The notes below the pieces were generated by a model. That model did no database searches, was not told the origin of the DNA, and was given only the letters and a program-made list of their open reading frames with translations. 64,000 nt of DNA, taken from positions 248,001 through 312,000 of the forward strand of contig NZ_CP116888.1 of NCBI RefSeq assembly GCF_028421645.1, given 5' to 3'. Shown here one piece after another: positions 29,352 through 37,775 of this stretch (positions are counted from its first letter, which is position 1; every line of letters begins with the position of its first letter). A program made the translations under genes and the position numbers. This stretch comes from Aneurinibacillus sp. Ricciae_BoGa-3 (GTDB taxonomy: Bacteria > Bacillota > Bacilli > Aneurinibacillales > Aneurinibacillaceae).

Positions 29352-29864
29352 CTAATCATGATTAAATTGCACTTGACTCACACCAACCCGCTCTATGTTA
29401 ACATTCGCATTGGTATAAAAAAGCCCATTCACAGGATATTTTGCATAAACAACGACGCTAGGTTTATAGATTTTAACCGTTCCAGCAGGTGTAGCGAAAT
29501 CGTAGCCCGTATCGGATGTTGTGTTTACAACATATACATTAACGGTTGCTTTATCTCTCAAATCACTATGCGTTTTTGGCGAATAGTCATCGTTTAAAAG
29601 AACATCATCTTTAATAACTTGATTGGCTACATTCGTTGCTCTAGTTTCATCAATTTGCAAAATACCCTGTGGAACTAAATCCTCTTTGATTTGCGTAACG
29701 GCTGAAGCGGCGGCGTTATCTGTAACCGCCTTTAAGTGAACCCCTTCATAGATATAGTGAGACAAATCGATAGCGGTAAACATGAGAATTGGGATTAATA
29801 CAGACATCCACAGTATCATGTAGATGGAGATAAATCCTTTTTTGTTTTTCCAAAATTTTTTCAT
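29352..29864 (-). CDS. TadG/TadE-like pseudopilin
   Basis: The start is taken at ATG 29864 (MKKFWKNKKGFISIY), eight bases after AAGATGG; an ATG at 29876 is also possible. It overlaps or abuts the stop of the preceding gene at 29870, implying coupled translation. A prepilin-like leader KNKKG|FISIYMILWMSV is followed by one membrane helix and an extracellular domain of about 130 residues beginning DLSHYIYEGVHLKAVTDNAAASA, typical of TadG/TadE minor pilins. In Tad systems such proteins start or stabilise the pilus. Position 5 after the cleavage site is Tyr rather than Glu. Confidence 0.75.
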   Translation of the reverse strand: MKKFWKNKKGFISIYMILWMSVLIPILMFTAIDLSHYIYEGVHLKAVTDNAAASAVTQIKEDLVPQGILQIDETRATNVANQVIKDDVLLNDDYSPKTHSDLRDKATVNVYVVNTTSDTGYDFATPAGTVKIYKPSVVVYAKYPVNGLFYTNANVNIERVGVSQVQFNHD

Positions 29865-29869
29865 GTGGC

Positions 29870-30367
29870 TTACCATCTTTCTGACATCACGGATTCGACG
29901 ATGGTATATTTATTATCCACAAGATTTTGATTCAATCCGAAGAAGCTCATAGGTGCTTTAATCGAATTATTCGCAGGGACTTGAATCGTCAGTTGAATCA
30001 ATTCTTTAGAATCTCTTTTAATGTAATTAGTTCCGTTATCATGTAGTGGTGTGACTCCCATTGCATTTAAGTTACCAGGTTTTGTTGTAGCTATGACATT
30101 CACTTGGTTTTTATCGTAGCCCATTTGTGCCAGTCTATTTTTAAACTGCTCTACGTCAGAATTTACAGGTTCTGAGGTTGCATCTGTTAGTCCACCCTGA
30201 ATTTTTGCTTTTTGGGCGAGGTCATGAGTCTCAATTTGTAACATAACTCTTGGAAACAACCACGTAAAAAATCCAATGGATAACAGTACCACCATTAACG
30301 CACAGGTTGTAGCGATAATGGTTTCAATGGACACAAACCCTTTTTTATTTTTTAAAATTTTACGCAT
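29870..30367 (-). CDS. TadE-like pseudopilin
   Basis: This protein has 165 residues. ATG at 30367 (MRKILKNKKG) is preferred because AAGGAGG lies ten bases upstream; the open frame extends 13 codons more. The prepilin leader KNKKG|FVSIETIIATTCALMVV has Glu at position 5 after the processing site and a hydrophobic helix. An extracellular domain of about 125 residues follows. It is probably a minor pilin working with the next gene downstream. It has its own promoter region after a terminator, so this pair is transcribed apart from the major pilins. Confidence 0.75.
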   Translation of the reverse strand: MRKILKNKKGFVSIETIIATTCALMVVLLSIGFFTWLFPRVMLQIETHDLAQKAKIQGGLTDATSEPVNSDVEQFKNRLAQMGYDKNQVNVIATTKPGNLNAMGVTPLHDNGTNYIKRDSKELIQLTIQVPANNSIKAPMSFFGLNQNLVDNKYTIVESVMSERW

Positions 30368-30463
30368 CACCCTCTCTCCTCCTTCGACTTTAGTTTTCGA
30401 TTTCATAATAATATAATATAGTCAACGATTCAATAAATAACACATCGTATGTTGTTTTAGATA

Positions 30464-30497
30464 TAAAAAAAACACCTTTGATATTTCAAGGTGTTTT
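30464..30497 (-). terminator. Rho-independent terminator of the pilin array
   Basis: An AACACCTT stem with AAGGTGTT is followed by eight T on the minus strand. Confidence 0.88.
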
Positions 30498-30512
30498 GGT
30501 TGCTCACGGTTA

Positions 30513-30719
30513 TTACTGAGCGGTAGGACCTGTTAGACCGTTATAGTTTGTTTGCACACTATGAACTTTAGCTAACGCTTGGTTCGTAACACCATTTGCA
30601 GATGTTTGGAAAGCAGAAATAGATAGCGCACCTAGGCCAATTACTAGTCCAGCTACGATGACGGTTTCGATAGATACATAGCCACTATTTTTTCGAAGTG
30701 TATTCACGATTTTGTACAA
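30513..30719 (-). CDS. Flp-type pilin (copy 4 of the array)
   Basis: This small pilin has 68 residues. TTG at 30719 (MYKIVNTLRKNSG) is chosen because AAGGAGG lies eight bases upstream; the GTG at 30728 overlaps the ribosome binding site. The leader RKNSG|YVSIETVIVAGLVIGLG has Glu5 and a membrane helix typical of Flp pilins. The short tail ends in GLTGPTAQ. It would be cleaved by a prepilin peptidase and polymerised by the TadA/B/C machine. No such peptidase is in the window. Confidence 0.85.
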   Translation of the reverse strand: MYKIVNTLRKNSGYVSIETVIVAGLVIGLGALSISAFQTSANGVTNQALAKVHSVQTNYNGLTGPTAQ

Positions 30720-30763
30720 GGGATTCACCTCCTTTATCTGGATTATCGAAACTTAATCTACTT

Positions 30764-30783
30764 CCAACTCTAGCAAAGAGTGG
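30764..30783 (-). repeat. Intergenic hairpin between pilin genes
   Basis: CCAACTCT and AGAGTGG arms around a short loop match the hairpin at 31046-31072, but without a T run. It could be an RNA-processing or stability element. Confidence 0.45.
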
Positions 30784-30796
30784 CTTGGCTCATTCA

Positions 30797-31003
30797 TTAC
30801 TGAGCAGTAGGACCTGCCAATTTGCTGTAGTTATCTTGTACGTTATGAACTTGAGTCAACGCTTGAGTGGTGACTCCATTTGCAGATGATTGAAAAGCTG
30901 AAATGGACAGCGCACCCAAGCCAATAATTAGGCCTGCCACGATGACGGTTTCGATAGATACATAGCCACCGTTTTTTCTTAGTTTGTTCATTACTCTTTG
31001 CAT
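30797..31003 (-). CDS. Flp-type pilin (copy 3 of the array)
   Basis: This 68-residue pilin starts at ATG 31003, eight bases after GGAGG. A second ATG one codon upstream is closer. The sequence MQRVMNKLRKNGG|YVSIE has Glu5, then the helix TVIVAGLIIGLGALSISAF and a tail ending KLAGPTAQ. It differs from its neighbours at only a few positions, so it is a recent tandem duplicate. The mature proteins are nearly identical except in the last 25 residues. Confidence 0.86.
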   Translation of the reverse strand: MQRVMNKLRKNGGYVSIETVIVAGLIIGLGALSISAFQSSANGVTTQALTQVHNVQDNYSKLAGPTAQ

Positions 31004-31045
31004 CATTATTTCCTCCTTTATATCTATCAGTATTTGATTCGGAAG

Positions 31046-31072
31046 CCACTCTCTACTCTAGCAAAGAGTGGC
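31046..31072 (-). repeat. Intergenic hairpin between pilin genes
   Basis: GCCACTCT pairs with AGAGTGGC around a 12-base loop, with no T run. It resembles the element at 30764-30783. Confidence 0.5.
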
Positions 31073-31085
31073 GGTTATTAATTTA

Positions 31086-31292
31086 TTACGGAGCAGTAGG
31101 ACCTGCTAGGCTATTGTAGTTTGTTTGAACGCTGTGAACTTTAGCCAATGCTTGGGTTGTTACACCATTTGCAGATGATTGGAAAGCAGAGATGGACAGC
31201 GCACCTAAGCCAATAATTAATCCCGCTACGATGACGGTTTCGATAGACACATAGCCACTGTTCTTGCGTAATGAATTGATTACTTTTTGCAT
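31086..31292 (-). CDS. Flp-type pilin (copy 2 of the array)
   Basis: This 68-residue pilin has an ATG start (MQKVINSLRKNSG) after an AAGGAGGTG site. The leader, Glu5 and helix are as in the other copies, and the tail ends NSLAGPTAP. The C-terminal segment follows the VHSVQTNYN type shared with copy 4, while copies 1 and 3 have VHNVQDNYS, giving two alternating subtypes. Confidence 0.87.
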   Translation of the reverse strand: MQKVINSLRKNSGYVSIETVIVAGLIIGLGALSISAFQSSANGVTTQALAKVHSVQTNYNSLAGPTAP

Positions 31293-31409
31293 GTTCTATT
31301 CACCTCCTTTTTTCATGTTATGATAAAAACTGATTCCGATAAATTATTTATCGTTTATAAGCAACGATATTAATATATGATACTCAACTACTAACTTAAT
31401 TATTAGTTA

Positions 31410-31616
31410 TTACTGAGCGGTAGGACCTGCCAATTTGCTGTAGTTATCTTGTACGTTATGAACTTGAGTTAATGCCTGGGTTGTTACACCATTTGCAGAT
31501 TGTTGGAAAGCCGAGATAGACAGCGCACCCAAGCCAATAATTAGGCCCGCCACGATGACGGTTTCGATAGATACATAGCCACCGTTTTTTCTTAGTTTGT
31601 TCATTACTTTTTGCAT
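31410..31616 (-). CDS. Flp-type pilin (copy 1 of the array)
   Basis: This 68-residue pilin is the first gene of the array in transcription order. ATG (MQKVMNKLRKNGG) follows AAAGGAGG. The mature part is YVSIETVIVAGLIIGLG and the tail ends KLAGPTAQ. The 490 bases upstream have no gene, so the array probably has its own regulated promoter rather than reading through from the tad operon, which ends at a terminator at 32113-32146. Confidence 0.87.
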   Translation of the reverse strand: MQKVMNKLRKNGGYVSIETVIVAGLIIGLGALSISAFQQSANGVTTQALTQVHNVQDNYSKLAGPTAQ

Positions 31617-31619
31617 TGT

Positions 31620-32110
31620 TTTTTCCTCCTTTAAATTTTCAACTTTTGTTTTTTGATTTTATAATATATACTACTTGGTTTCTTTCTATAACTTTTAGGA
31701 TGTTTAATGATTGCTTTATCATGTTATATACTTTTGAAAGAAAAACAGGTAGGCAATAACGTAAATGCTCTCGTAAACTTCGGATGGATGAATTCTCTGT
31801 TATTGTACGAATCACTCTTTTTCCTTTTTTTTCGAAAGTTTACTTCATTTAATATTTCTTTTATAATAATAGATTCTTAAAGCAAGATTATTCAACAGAA
31901 GTTGTTTTACCCTCGTTTGAGCTTGTTATAAAAAGTTCATACCTTTTTAACGATTAATCTTATCTATTATGAAAAATCTTCATTTGTAATATGAACTTTA
32001 CTAACGAAGCCAGAAATCTTCATTAAGTAATTCTTTTATAATATAGTAGGCATAATGGAAGGTTATTCGTTTTAATAGCTTCTAAATGGTTTGAGTCTTG
32101 TTGTATAAAA
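31620..32110. other. Long gene-free leader region upstream of the pilin array
   Basis: No open frame is visible. The region is A/T-rich, with candidate -10 sequences near 31660-31672 and an inverted pair, AAAGTTCATA (31932-31941) and TATGAACTTT (31990-31999), about 48 bases apart. It could hold the promoter and a regulatory site. Confidence 0.5.
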
Positions 32111-32112
32111 AC

Positions 32113-32146
32113 AAAAAAAATAGAAGAGGGAATGTCCTCTTCTATC
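32113..32146 (-). terminator. Rho-independent terminator of the tad operon
   Basis: An ATAGAAGAGG stem with CCTCTTCTAT is followed by eight T on the minus strand. Confidence 0.92.
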
Positions 32147-32156
32147 CTTTTCTATC

Positions 32157-32348
32157 CTATTGCGTTAACAGTGAATTGAATTTTGTACCCACGGTGCTCA
32201 CTGAGTTTTGTACCTGTATATACCCCGCTTGATTGAAAGCACCAATTAGCAAGGCTCCAAAGCCGACCACAAGACCACCAATTACAATCGTCTCGATAGA
32301 TACATAACCCTGATTCTGCTTTCGCAAAAAATTCATAAACTTATTCAA
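32157..32348 (-). CDS. Divergent Flp-type pilin at the end of the tad operon
   Basis: This protein has 63 residues. TTG (MNKFMNFLRKQNQG) lies ten bases after AAAGGAGG. The leader QNQG|YVSIETIVIGGLVVGFG keeps the processing site and Glu5, but the tail (YIQVQNSVSTVGTKFNSLLTQ) is unlike the four array pilins. It is co-transcribed with tadC. It may be a minor or initiating pilin, while the array supplies the bulk subunit. Confidence 0.82.
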   Translation of the reverse strand: MNKFMNFLRKQNQGYVSIETIVIGGLVVGFGALLIGAFNQAGYIQVQNSVSTVGTKFNSLLTQ

Positions 32349-32396
32349 TTAATCAACTCCTCCTTTTCTTATTCACCATCCTTTCCATCCTGTTTT

Positions 32397-33347
32397 TTAA
32401 AATCCCATTTGCGCTTGTGAGAAGATATGGATACCCCAAACAGCTAAAGGAACGAAGCAAAGAACAATGATAGCAATGAAAGGAATGGCAATTGTACTTT
32501 GAGAATAAACAAGCTTGGACAAATCAGTACGCCTTTTGGAAGCGTTATTCTTTTCGATGATTTGTTGCATGTTATTCTCTAACAATTTTATGGAATCTTC
32601 TCTGGAATATTCGCCCATTTCCTTCAATACATTGATAGTTTCTTTAAAATTTGTTTCGCCAAAACTTTCTTTAATGTACTGCAGACCATCCTCTTTATTT
32701 CGAATAAACATACGATAACCCGTATCAAAAATATCCTTATATCTGGTATTTATTCTTGATAATGCGAACAGGATGTCACCAATGGTTTTTTTGGAACGCA
32801 ACATCAAGATGATAAACAACTGCACCACTGGAATATCTTTTAAATGGAAATACTTGTACATGTCGGCTCTCCTCTTTACATAAATGTTCGGTATGATATT
32901 GAGGATTGCTAAAACGATTAAGACTCCCGCCTTCAATTTCGTCAATGAGCCTGTAGTGTTTCCGTTAATATCAATCTGTTTAATGTTGAACAGAAATTTT
33001 GCAACCGTTCCGCCATTATTAATGATAAGTAGGATAAATCCAAATAACACAATACTGGATATAAGAAGTCCGACTTTCATCGTGGTGAAACTACGGTAAT
33101 TAAAGACATGCGTAAGGTTGGCTTCTGCCAACTTCTTTTTAATGTCTTTTGTTTTCTTATTAACTTCTTTTTCATCAATAAACCAGATAAATGGCATGTA
33201 GTACGAGTAACGATATAAAGCATTTGCCCATTTAAGTTTAAATGGGCTTTTGATGTGAATCTTGGTTCGCTCTATTCGCACCGAGTTCATCAATCCCAAT
33301 GCTATCAGAAACGCAACCAATAATAGAGCATATATCACGGTTATCAT
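32397..33347 (-). CDS. tadC: TadC-like pilus platform membrane protein
   Basis: This 316-residue protein starts with ATG nine bases after AAGGAGG, which itself overlaps the stop of the preceding gene, implying coupling. Membrane segments are at the N terminus (ITVIYALLLVAFLIALGL), near residues 90-110 and 140-160, and at the C terminus (IPFIAIIVLCFVPLAVWGI). The middle cytoplasmic part resembles the GspF/TadC fold. With TadB it should form the inner-membrane platform that the TadA motor acts on. Confidence 0.8.
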   Translation of the reverse strand: MITVIYALLLVAFLIALGLMNSVRIERTKIHIKSPFKLKWANALYRYSYYMPFIWFIDEKEVNKKTKDIKKKLAEANLTHVFNYRSFTTMKVGLLISSIVLFGFILLIINNGGTVAKFLFNIKQIDINGNTTGSLTKLKAGVLIVLAILNIIPNIYVKRRADMYKYFHLKDIPVVQLFIILMLRSKKTIGDILFALSRINTRYKDIFDTGYRMFIRNKEDGLQYIKESFGETNFKETINVLKEMGEYSREDSIKLLENNMQQIIEKNNASKRRTDLSKLVYSQSTIAIPFIAIIVLCFVPLAVWGIHIFSQAQMGF

Positions 33348-33353
33348 CGAATT

Positions 33354-34280
33354 TTACCTCCTTCCTTTCTTAGAAGCTAATTTGATATTGAGGATAATGG
33401 TCATAACCAGAGCGCCATTCCCAATAACAAAACAGAGAAGTCCTCCCATGCTACCAAAGAAGAAGTCCTTTCCTACTGGATTGAATAAGATATTGGCAAC
33501 CTCCCCTGCCCCTGCCAATATCGCAATGGCATAATTCAGAACAACTCCATAACGTTTATCCGTAACGCTCGAATTTTTAAGGGAGTTTTCTTTTTCGATG
33601 ATAGTGGCAAGGTGTCTAAGATTTACGATAACTTCCTCTTTTTTCGTATCTCCTTGATAACTCAACAGAATGAATACTAATGAATAAATCCAAATATTAT
33701 TCATTTCATCCGCAAAGTCCATGATGGCTTTTTCTTGGTTCTCAGAAAGCATACGTCTTACTAAACTTTCAAAACGAGATTTCAAGGGTTCATCAATGCC
33801 TTGCGACGTTTCATAGACCACAGACTTTAAATCACCATACTTTGAAAACACTTTGATTATGGTATCAATGACATAAGGTAATTGGTCATCTACTTTCTCA
33901 TTCACATCGACAAGCAGTAAAAAAAAGATTTTATTTAACACCCAAATAATAATGATTGGTGCAAGAACCGCAAATAAAATTTGTTTCATGCTAATAAAAG
34001 CCATAAAGATTAAAACGCAAACTACCAACGTTAAATAAAAGACGATAGGAGCATAGTTCTCTTTCTTACGCTCCTGAAAAAATCGTTTGAGTGTATGATT
34101 ATAGTTTTTAAGCAATCGATTATTTCGAATGATATCTTTGCGATTTACGTTGGTTTTACTCAACATGCCATAGATTTGTTTTTCCTTTTGATATCTGGTT
34201 AAGGTATCAATCAAGTAAACAACAAGGACGAATACGAGTAATCCCAATACACCGTTTATTGCCAAGGTTGTATTAATGAT
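33354..34280 (-). CDS. tadB: TadB-like pilus platform membrane protein, probable ATC start
   Basis: This protein has about 308 residues. The conventional GTG (34289) is directly next to AAGGAGG, too close to be used. The in-frame ATC at 34280 is eight bases away and gives INTTLAINGVLGLLVF, so an ATC (or ATT at 34283) start is likely. Hydrophobic segments lie at the N terminus, near residues 85-125 and near the C terminus. The soluble middle part (VIDTIIKVFSKYGDL...RFESLVRRMLSENQEKAI) fits the GspF-like domain of TadB. It lies between tadA and tadC with almost no gaps. Confidence 0.78.
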   Translation of the reverse strand: MINTTLAINGVLGLLVFVLVVYLIDTLTRYQKEKQIYGMLSKTNVNRKDIIRNNRLLKNYNHTLKRFFQERKKENYAPIVFYLTLVVCVLIFMAFISMKQILFAVLAPIIIIWVLNKIFFLLLVDVNEKVDDQLPYVIDTIIKVFSKYGDLKSVVYETSQGIDEPLKSRFESLVRRMLSENQEKAIMDFADEMNNIWIYSLVFILLSYQGDTKKEEVIVNLRHLATIIEKENSLKNSSVTDKRYGVVLNYAIAILAGAGEVANILFNPVGKDFFFGSMGGLLCFVIGNGALVMTIILNIKLASKKGRR

Positions 34281-34293
34281 AATAGCCACCTCC

Positions 34294-35874
34294 TTACAGG
34301 TCTTTTAGTTGAGACATAGGCACGCCGTTTTCATTGAGCCTCAGTTTTAATTCATCCGACATGTGATTTCCTGTTACATAATGACCTTCAAGGGGATTTT
34401 CAGGATTGAATGACCATTTAAACAGCACATTCATCCCTGCATAATTTCTTTTTTCGTCCAGTAACACTTCGGAAATCGATTTTATCCGTATCTTATCCCC
34501 GACTTTTCTCATGATGATAATGACATCGATGGATTTTGATAGTTTATGTTTGATGTATTCACTGCTTTCGTTGGCACTATCGGCAGAAGAAAGGTACATA
34601 TCTACGCACATATCCAGGAAAGATACATCATCTAAGGCATGGGCGGTAAACATGTTTCCTTTGGTTTTTAAGTTGGCTTCATAGACTTGCTTAAACTCCC
34701 CACCACGAGACTCAGGGATAATAACCCGACTCGCTGTAGTACGAAGAGAAGCCCGAATCTGTTTATCAAATGTGAACCCTTTGTCATCATCCACATTCAA
34801 AATAACCACATCATGTCCCTTCAAAACCCGCTCTACATCTGTTTCTGATACAGATGCAATAACAACCTTTCTTTCAATCGGTTCTGTATAGGTAAGAAGG
34901 AAGTTGATGAACGTCGTTTTACCCGTTCCCATCTCTCCGCCAATTCCGATATTGGATTTGCCTTGAACCAAAGCCCTCATGATTTTTTCTACCTGGTCAT
35001 TAACCGTTCCAGATTTGCGCATCATGTCTAGGTTTGGTACGAAGTTTGAAAACTTTCGGATATTGAGAATGTAGTTTTCAGAGGCTTGAGGAATGAGGAT
35101 GTTTACCCTGTCTTTATTCGCTCTCGTTGCTTCAACGATGGCATTTTCAACAGAATTCAGTTCCTTTTTATTAAACTCAACAGACCTCGCAAAGACCTGC
35201 TTGAGTTCTTCGAGATTAGCAAAGTCTTTATCAAACTTATATTTTTTCCCTTCTTTGATATAATAGATATCACTTTTAAAACGAGGGAAAACGGAAGCAT
35301 TCACCATGATTTCGCCAACAGCTTCATCATCATCAAGTTCTTGAAGGATACCCATCCCGTATAAGTTTGCGTACTGTTCGTATACATTATTTTCCACTTC
35401 ATTTGGTGGAACCAAATTAGAGGAAACGATAATGGTACGAATTTTAGCCACTACATACAATCTGGCATTCGCATCCGTCGTTGCTTTTTTAAGCATCTCC
35501 GTGTGATGATTAATTTCAGCTTCTGTTCCATTTGGAAAATCCATTTGTTGTTTGATTAGGTTTTCCAGTTTCATTTTTAAATCATCGTTTTTCTTTTCAA
35601 GTTCAACCTTTTTACCATCATGATTCAAATTAATGGTTTCTTGTTCCAGAATATTTCCAGCTTTGTCCTTGTAGACAAGGGTTACTTCCCCATAGCTCTT
35701 ATCCAATGCTATGAGCGAAGTAGCATCCATCGTATGGCGTTGAATAAGGGTTTTGTTTTTATCAAGGACTTCAAGCGTGAAATCTTGTTCTTCAATGTCT
35801 AATGCCAATTCAATTAGGCGATAAGGAACACCATTGGATTTAACGACAAGTGGATTCGGATGAAAGTTTTGCAT
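34294..35874 (-). CDS. tadA: TadA/CpaF-like pilus assembly ATPase
   Basis: This 526-residue protein starts with ATG about ten bases after GGGGGTGA. The Walker A motif is GIGGEMGTGKTTFINFL (about residues 310-325). A downstream acidic strand VVILNVDDD, a conserved RIIPESRGGE-like segment (ASRVIIPESRGGEFKQV) and a His-containing FTAHALDD complete the secretion-ATPase core. An N-terminal domain of about 200 residues precedes it. These ATPases form a hexameric ring that powers Flp pilus assembly. The gene context (CpaB, CpaE, TadB, TadC, pilins) supports this. Confidence 0.88.
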   Translation of the reverse strand: MQNFHPNPLVVKSNGVPYRLIELALDIEEQDFTLEVLDKNKTLIQRHTMDATSLIALDKSYGEVTLVYKDKAGNILEQETINLNHDGKKVELEKKNDDLKMKLENLIKQQMDFPNGTEAEINHHTEMLKKATTDANARLYVVAKIRTIIVSSNLVPPNEVENNVYEQYANLYGMGILQELDDDEAVGEIMVNASVFPRFKSDIYYIKEGKKYKFDKDFANLEELKQVFARSVEFNKKELNSVENAIVEATRANKDRVNILIPQASENYILNIRKFSNFVPNLDMMRKSGTVNDQVEKIMRALVQGKSNIGIGGEMGTGKTTFINFLLTYTEPIERKVVIASVSETDVERVLKGHDVVILNVDDDKGFTFDKQIRASLRTTASRVIIPESRGGEFKQVYEANLKTKGNMFTAHALDDVSFLDMCVDMYLSSADSANESSEYIKHKLSKSIDVIIIMRKVGDKIRIKSISEVLLDEKRNYAGMNVLFKWSFNPENPLEGHYVTGNHMSDELKLRLNENGVPMSQLKDL

Positions 35875-35893
35875 CGTGGGCTCACCCCCTTTC

Positions 35894-36640
35894 CTACAAT
35901 GATTTGAGCATATTCGTAAACGTATCTTGATTACGATTTTTGGACTTGAATAGACCTCTTACGCTTTGACCACCATTTAAATCCATATTGTCTACAGCGT
36001 TTTCGTCATATTCGATTACTCCAATTACTTCAATATTGTTGTCTTTGACAAAGTTTGTTAATTCACCAGAACCAGACGTATACATGTTGTACACCAGCTT
36101 TACGGATTCTGGAGATTTTTTATATTGGCGAATGATATCCAATACTCGATTTGCGCTTTTGACATTGGCAATATTGGTTTTAGCAACCATAACAACGGAA
36201 TCAGCTTCATGGATGCCATAAACGGTTCCCGCATTATCCGTTTCAGGAGCGACAGCAATAACTACGAAATCATAAATGTCTCGAAGATGTTGAATGATGG
36301 TTCGAATATGTTTTTCGGTAAACACCTTATGTTTGCCAATCAGCTTCGTTCCTTTGAGAACTTCCACATTGTCCCGCATTGCGACCATATTCTCCAAAAA
36401 CAATTCTTGAGTCAGAATGTTGCCATCGATTCTATCAATGAGGTTATCAATCCCATGAATCTCGTCATTATTGCTAATAGCATGTGCGAGATACGGATTT
36501 TTTAAATTAAAATCCACTAAAGCAATTCGCTTGTTACTGTTTGCGCCCTTTAAATAGTGTGCAAGATTTGTTGCGATAAATTTCGCACCGTTTCCTGATA
36601 ACACAGGGTAAACCGTGATGATTTTTGCCTTGCTTTCCAT
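35894..36640 (-). CDS. CpaE/TadZ-like ParA-family protein with degenerate P-loop
   Basis: This 248-residue protein has a MinD/ParA-like layout (RIALVDFNLKNPYLA, DFVVIAVAPETDNA, SVVMVAKTNIANV). The deviant Walker A motif, normally KGGxGKTT, reads LSGNGAKFIATN here. The Thr after the invariant Lys is lost and so is the first Lys, so ATP hydrolysis is doubtful. TadZ/CpaE proteins localise the pilus machine, and several family members have degenerate sites. It lies between cpaB-like and tadA genes with short spacers. Confidence 0.78.
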   Translation of the reverse strand: MESKAKIITVYPVLSGNGAKFIATNLAHYLKGANSNKRIALVDFNLKNPYLAHAISNNDEIHGIDNLIDRIDGNILTQELFLENMVAMRDNVEVLKGTKLIGKHKVFTEKHIRTIIQHLRDIYDFVVIAVAPETDNAGTVYGIHEADSVVMVAKTNIANVKSANRVLDIIRQYKKSPESVKLVYNMYTSGSGELTNFVKDNNIEVIGVIEYDENAVDNMDLNGGQSVRGLFKSKNRNQDTFTNMLKSL

Positions 36641-36663
36641 TTAGAAACAACGCCTCCTTTTAA

Positions 36664-37545
36664 TTAGTTTGCAGGAACATTAATCGTTTCTCCTGCTTTG
36701 AAATTGGTTCGACTATTGTTTAAAGCAGAGATAGCGTAGTTACTGGTTTTGAATTTTAACGCCATTGAACTCAGAGTGTCACCTGTTTGGACTTGATAAG
36801 TCATCACCGCTTGTGATTGACTATTCGCCCCACCGTTTTGTCCGACTGGATTTGCCGTTGTTGGGTCATAAACTTTACCATCTAGCGATTGCGCTTTTGT
36901 GTCCGCATAATTCTTTTCTGAATTAATTTTTGTACTATCTAATTCATCTACCGTCGTTACCGCAATATCCCCATCTTTTTGTGCATCATAGAAAAGTTGA
37001 ACTTCCTTATCTGAAGCATGTACCTGGAATGTTGGTACTTTAATTACATCCCCTGAATTAGACGAAGGAGGCATGATTTGCACCACTGTTTTCTCAAACA
37101 AGAAATAAGTAGTGGTGGAATTTGTTTCCCGACTGGTTACACGAACATAAACCCGAATTTTATCTCCAACTTTCAGTTCAGATGAATAAGCGGGTGCGAT
37201 TTTCACCAGTAGGTTTCCTTCACTTGATGCTTTTTTAGTTTCAAGACGTTGTGCCGTAAGCGGTTCTCCCTTTAACAGCCCACCTTTTAGCTGTTTGCCA
37301 ACAATTCCGTTCATGTTATCAACATATCCAGGAACAAAAGAGTCCTTTCCGATTTGAACAGCTTGGAACATGTCTGGTGAAAGAGCAGTATGGGCTGTTA
37401 TGTCCTTATTTGCCAAGTAAATCGTCGCTTTATTTGCTTGTTGTTGTTTGGCAACGTATACGTTTTGATAGGCAAACAAACCACCTGATAGAGCCAATAG
37501 TCCAACAATGGAACCAATGGCAGTTTTGTATCGTTTGTCGTTCAA
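36664..37545 (-). CDS. CpaB/RcpC-like pilus protein with C-terminal LysM domain
   Basis: This 293-residue protein has a TTG start nine bases after GGAGG. One N-terminal membrane segment (IGSIVGLLALSGGLFAYQ) is followed by an SAF domain (IYLANKDITAHTALSP...MNGIVGKQLKGGLLKG, residues of about 40-100) and the CpaB core (KVGDKIRVYVRVTSRE). A low-complexity linker follows, then a LysM domain (YQVQTGDTLSSMALKFK, about 248-293). In Gram-negative Tad systems CpaB works with the secretin. Here a peptidoglycan-binding LysM appears in place of that partner. It is the first gene of the tad operon. Confidence 0.83.
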   Translation of the reverse strand: MNDKRYKTAIGSIVGLLALSGGLFAYQNVYVAKQQQANKATIYLANKDITAHTALSPDMFQAVQIGKDSFVPGYVDNMNGIVGKQLKGGLLKGEPLTAQRLETKKASSEGNLLVKIAPAYSSELKVGDKIRVYVRVTSRETNSTTTYFLFEKTVVQIMPPSSNSGDVIKVPTFQVHASDKEVQLFYDAQKDGDIAVTTVDELDSTKINSEKNYADTKAQSLDGKVYDPTTANPVGQNGGANSQSQAVMTYQVQTGDTLSSMALKFKTSNYAISALNNSRTNFKAGETINVPAN

Positions 37546-37727
37546 AAAACTACACCTCCTAAATAATAAAATTATCGAAATTGACTACATTTAATTTTAC
37601 ACTAAATGTTGCTTATAGTCTATACACTATGCAAATGATGAAGTCTTATACCTTTTTTCGTTTCGAATGACCTCATGATAGACATTATAGTTACTGAGGA
37701 TGTTTAATTATTCATTACTTGGACTTC

Positions 37728-37763
37728 ATAAAAAAGAAGAGGTATGTCATTCACACCTCTTCA
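37728..37763 (-). terminator. Rho-independent terminator after the HerA-like gene
   Basis: A GAAGAGGT stem pairs with ACCTCTTC, followed by TTTTTTATG on the minus strand. Confidence 0.9.
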
Positions 37764-37775
37764 AGAGTCTTGTAA

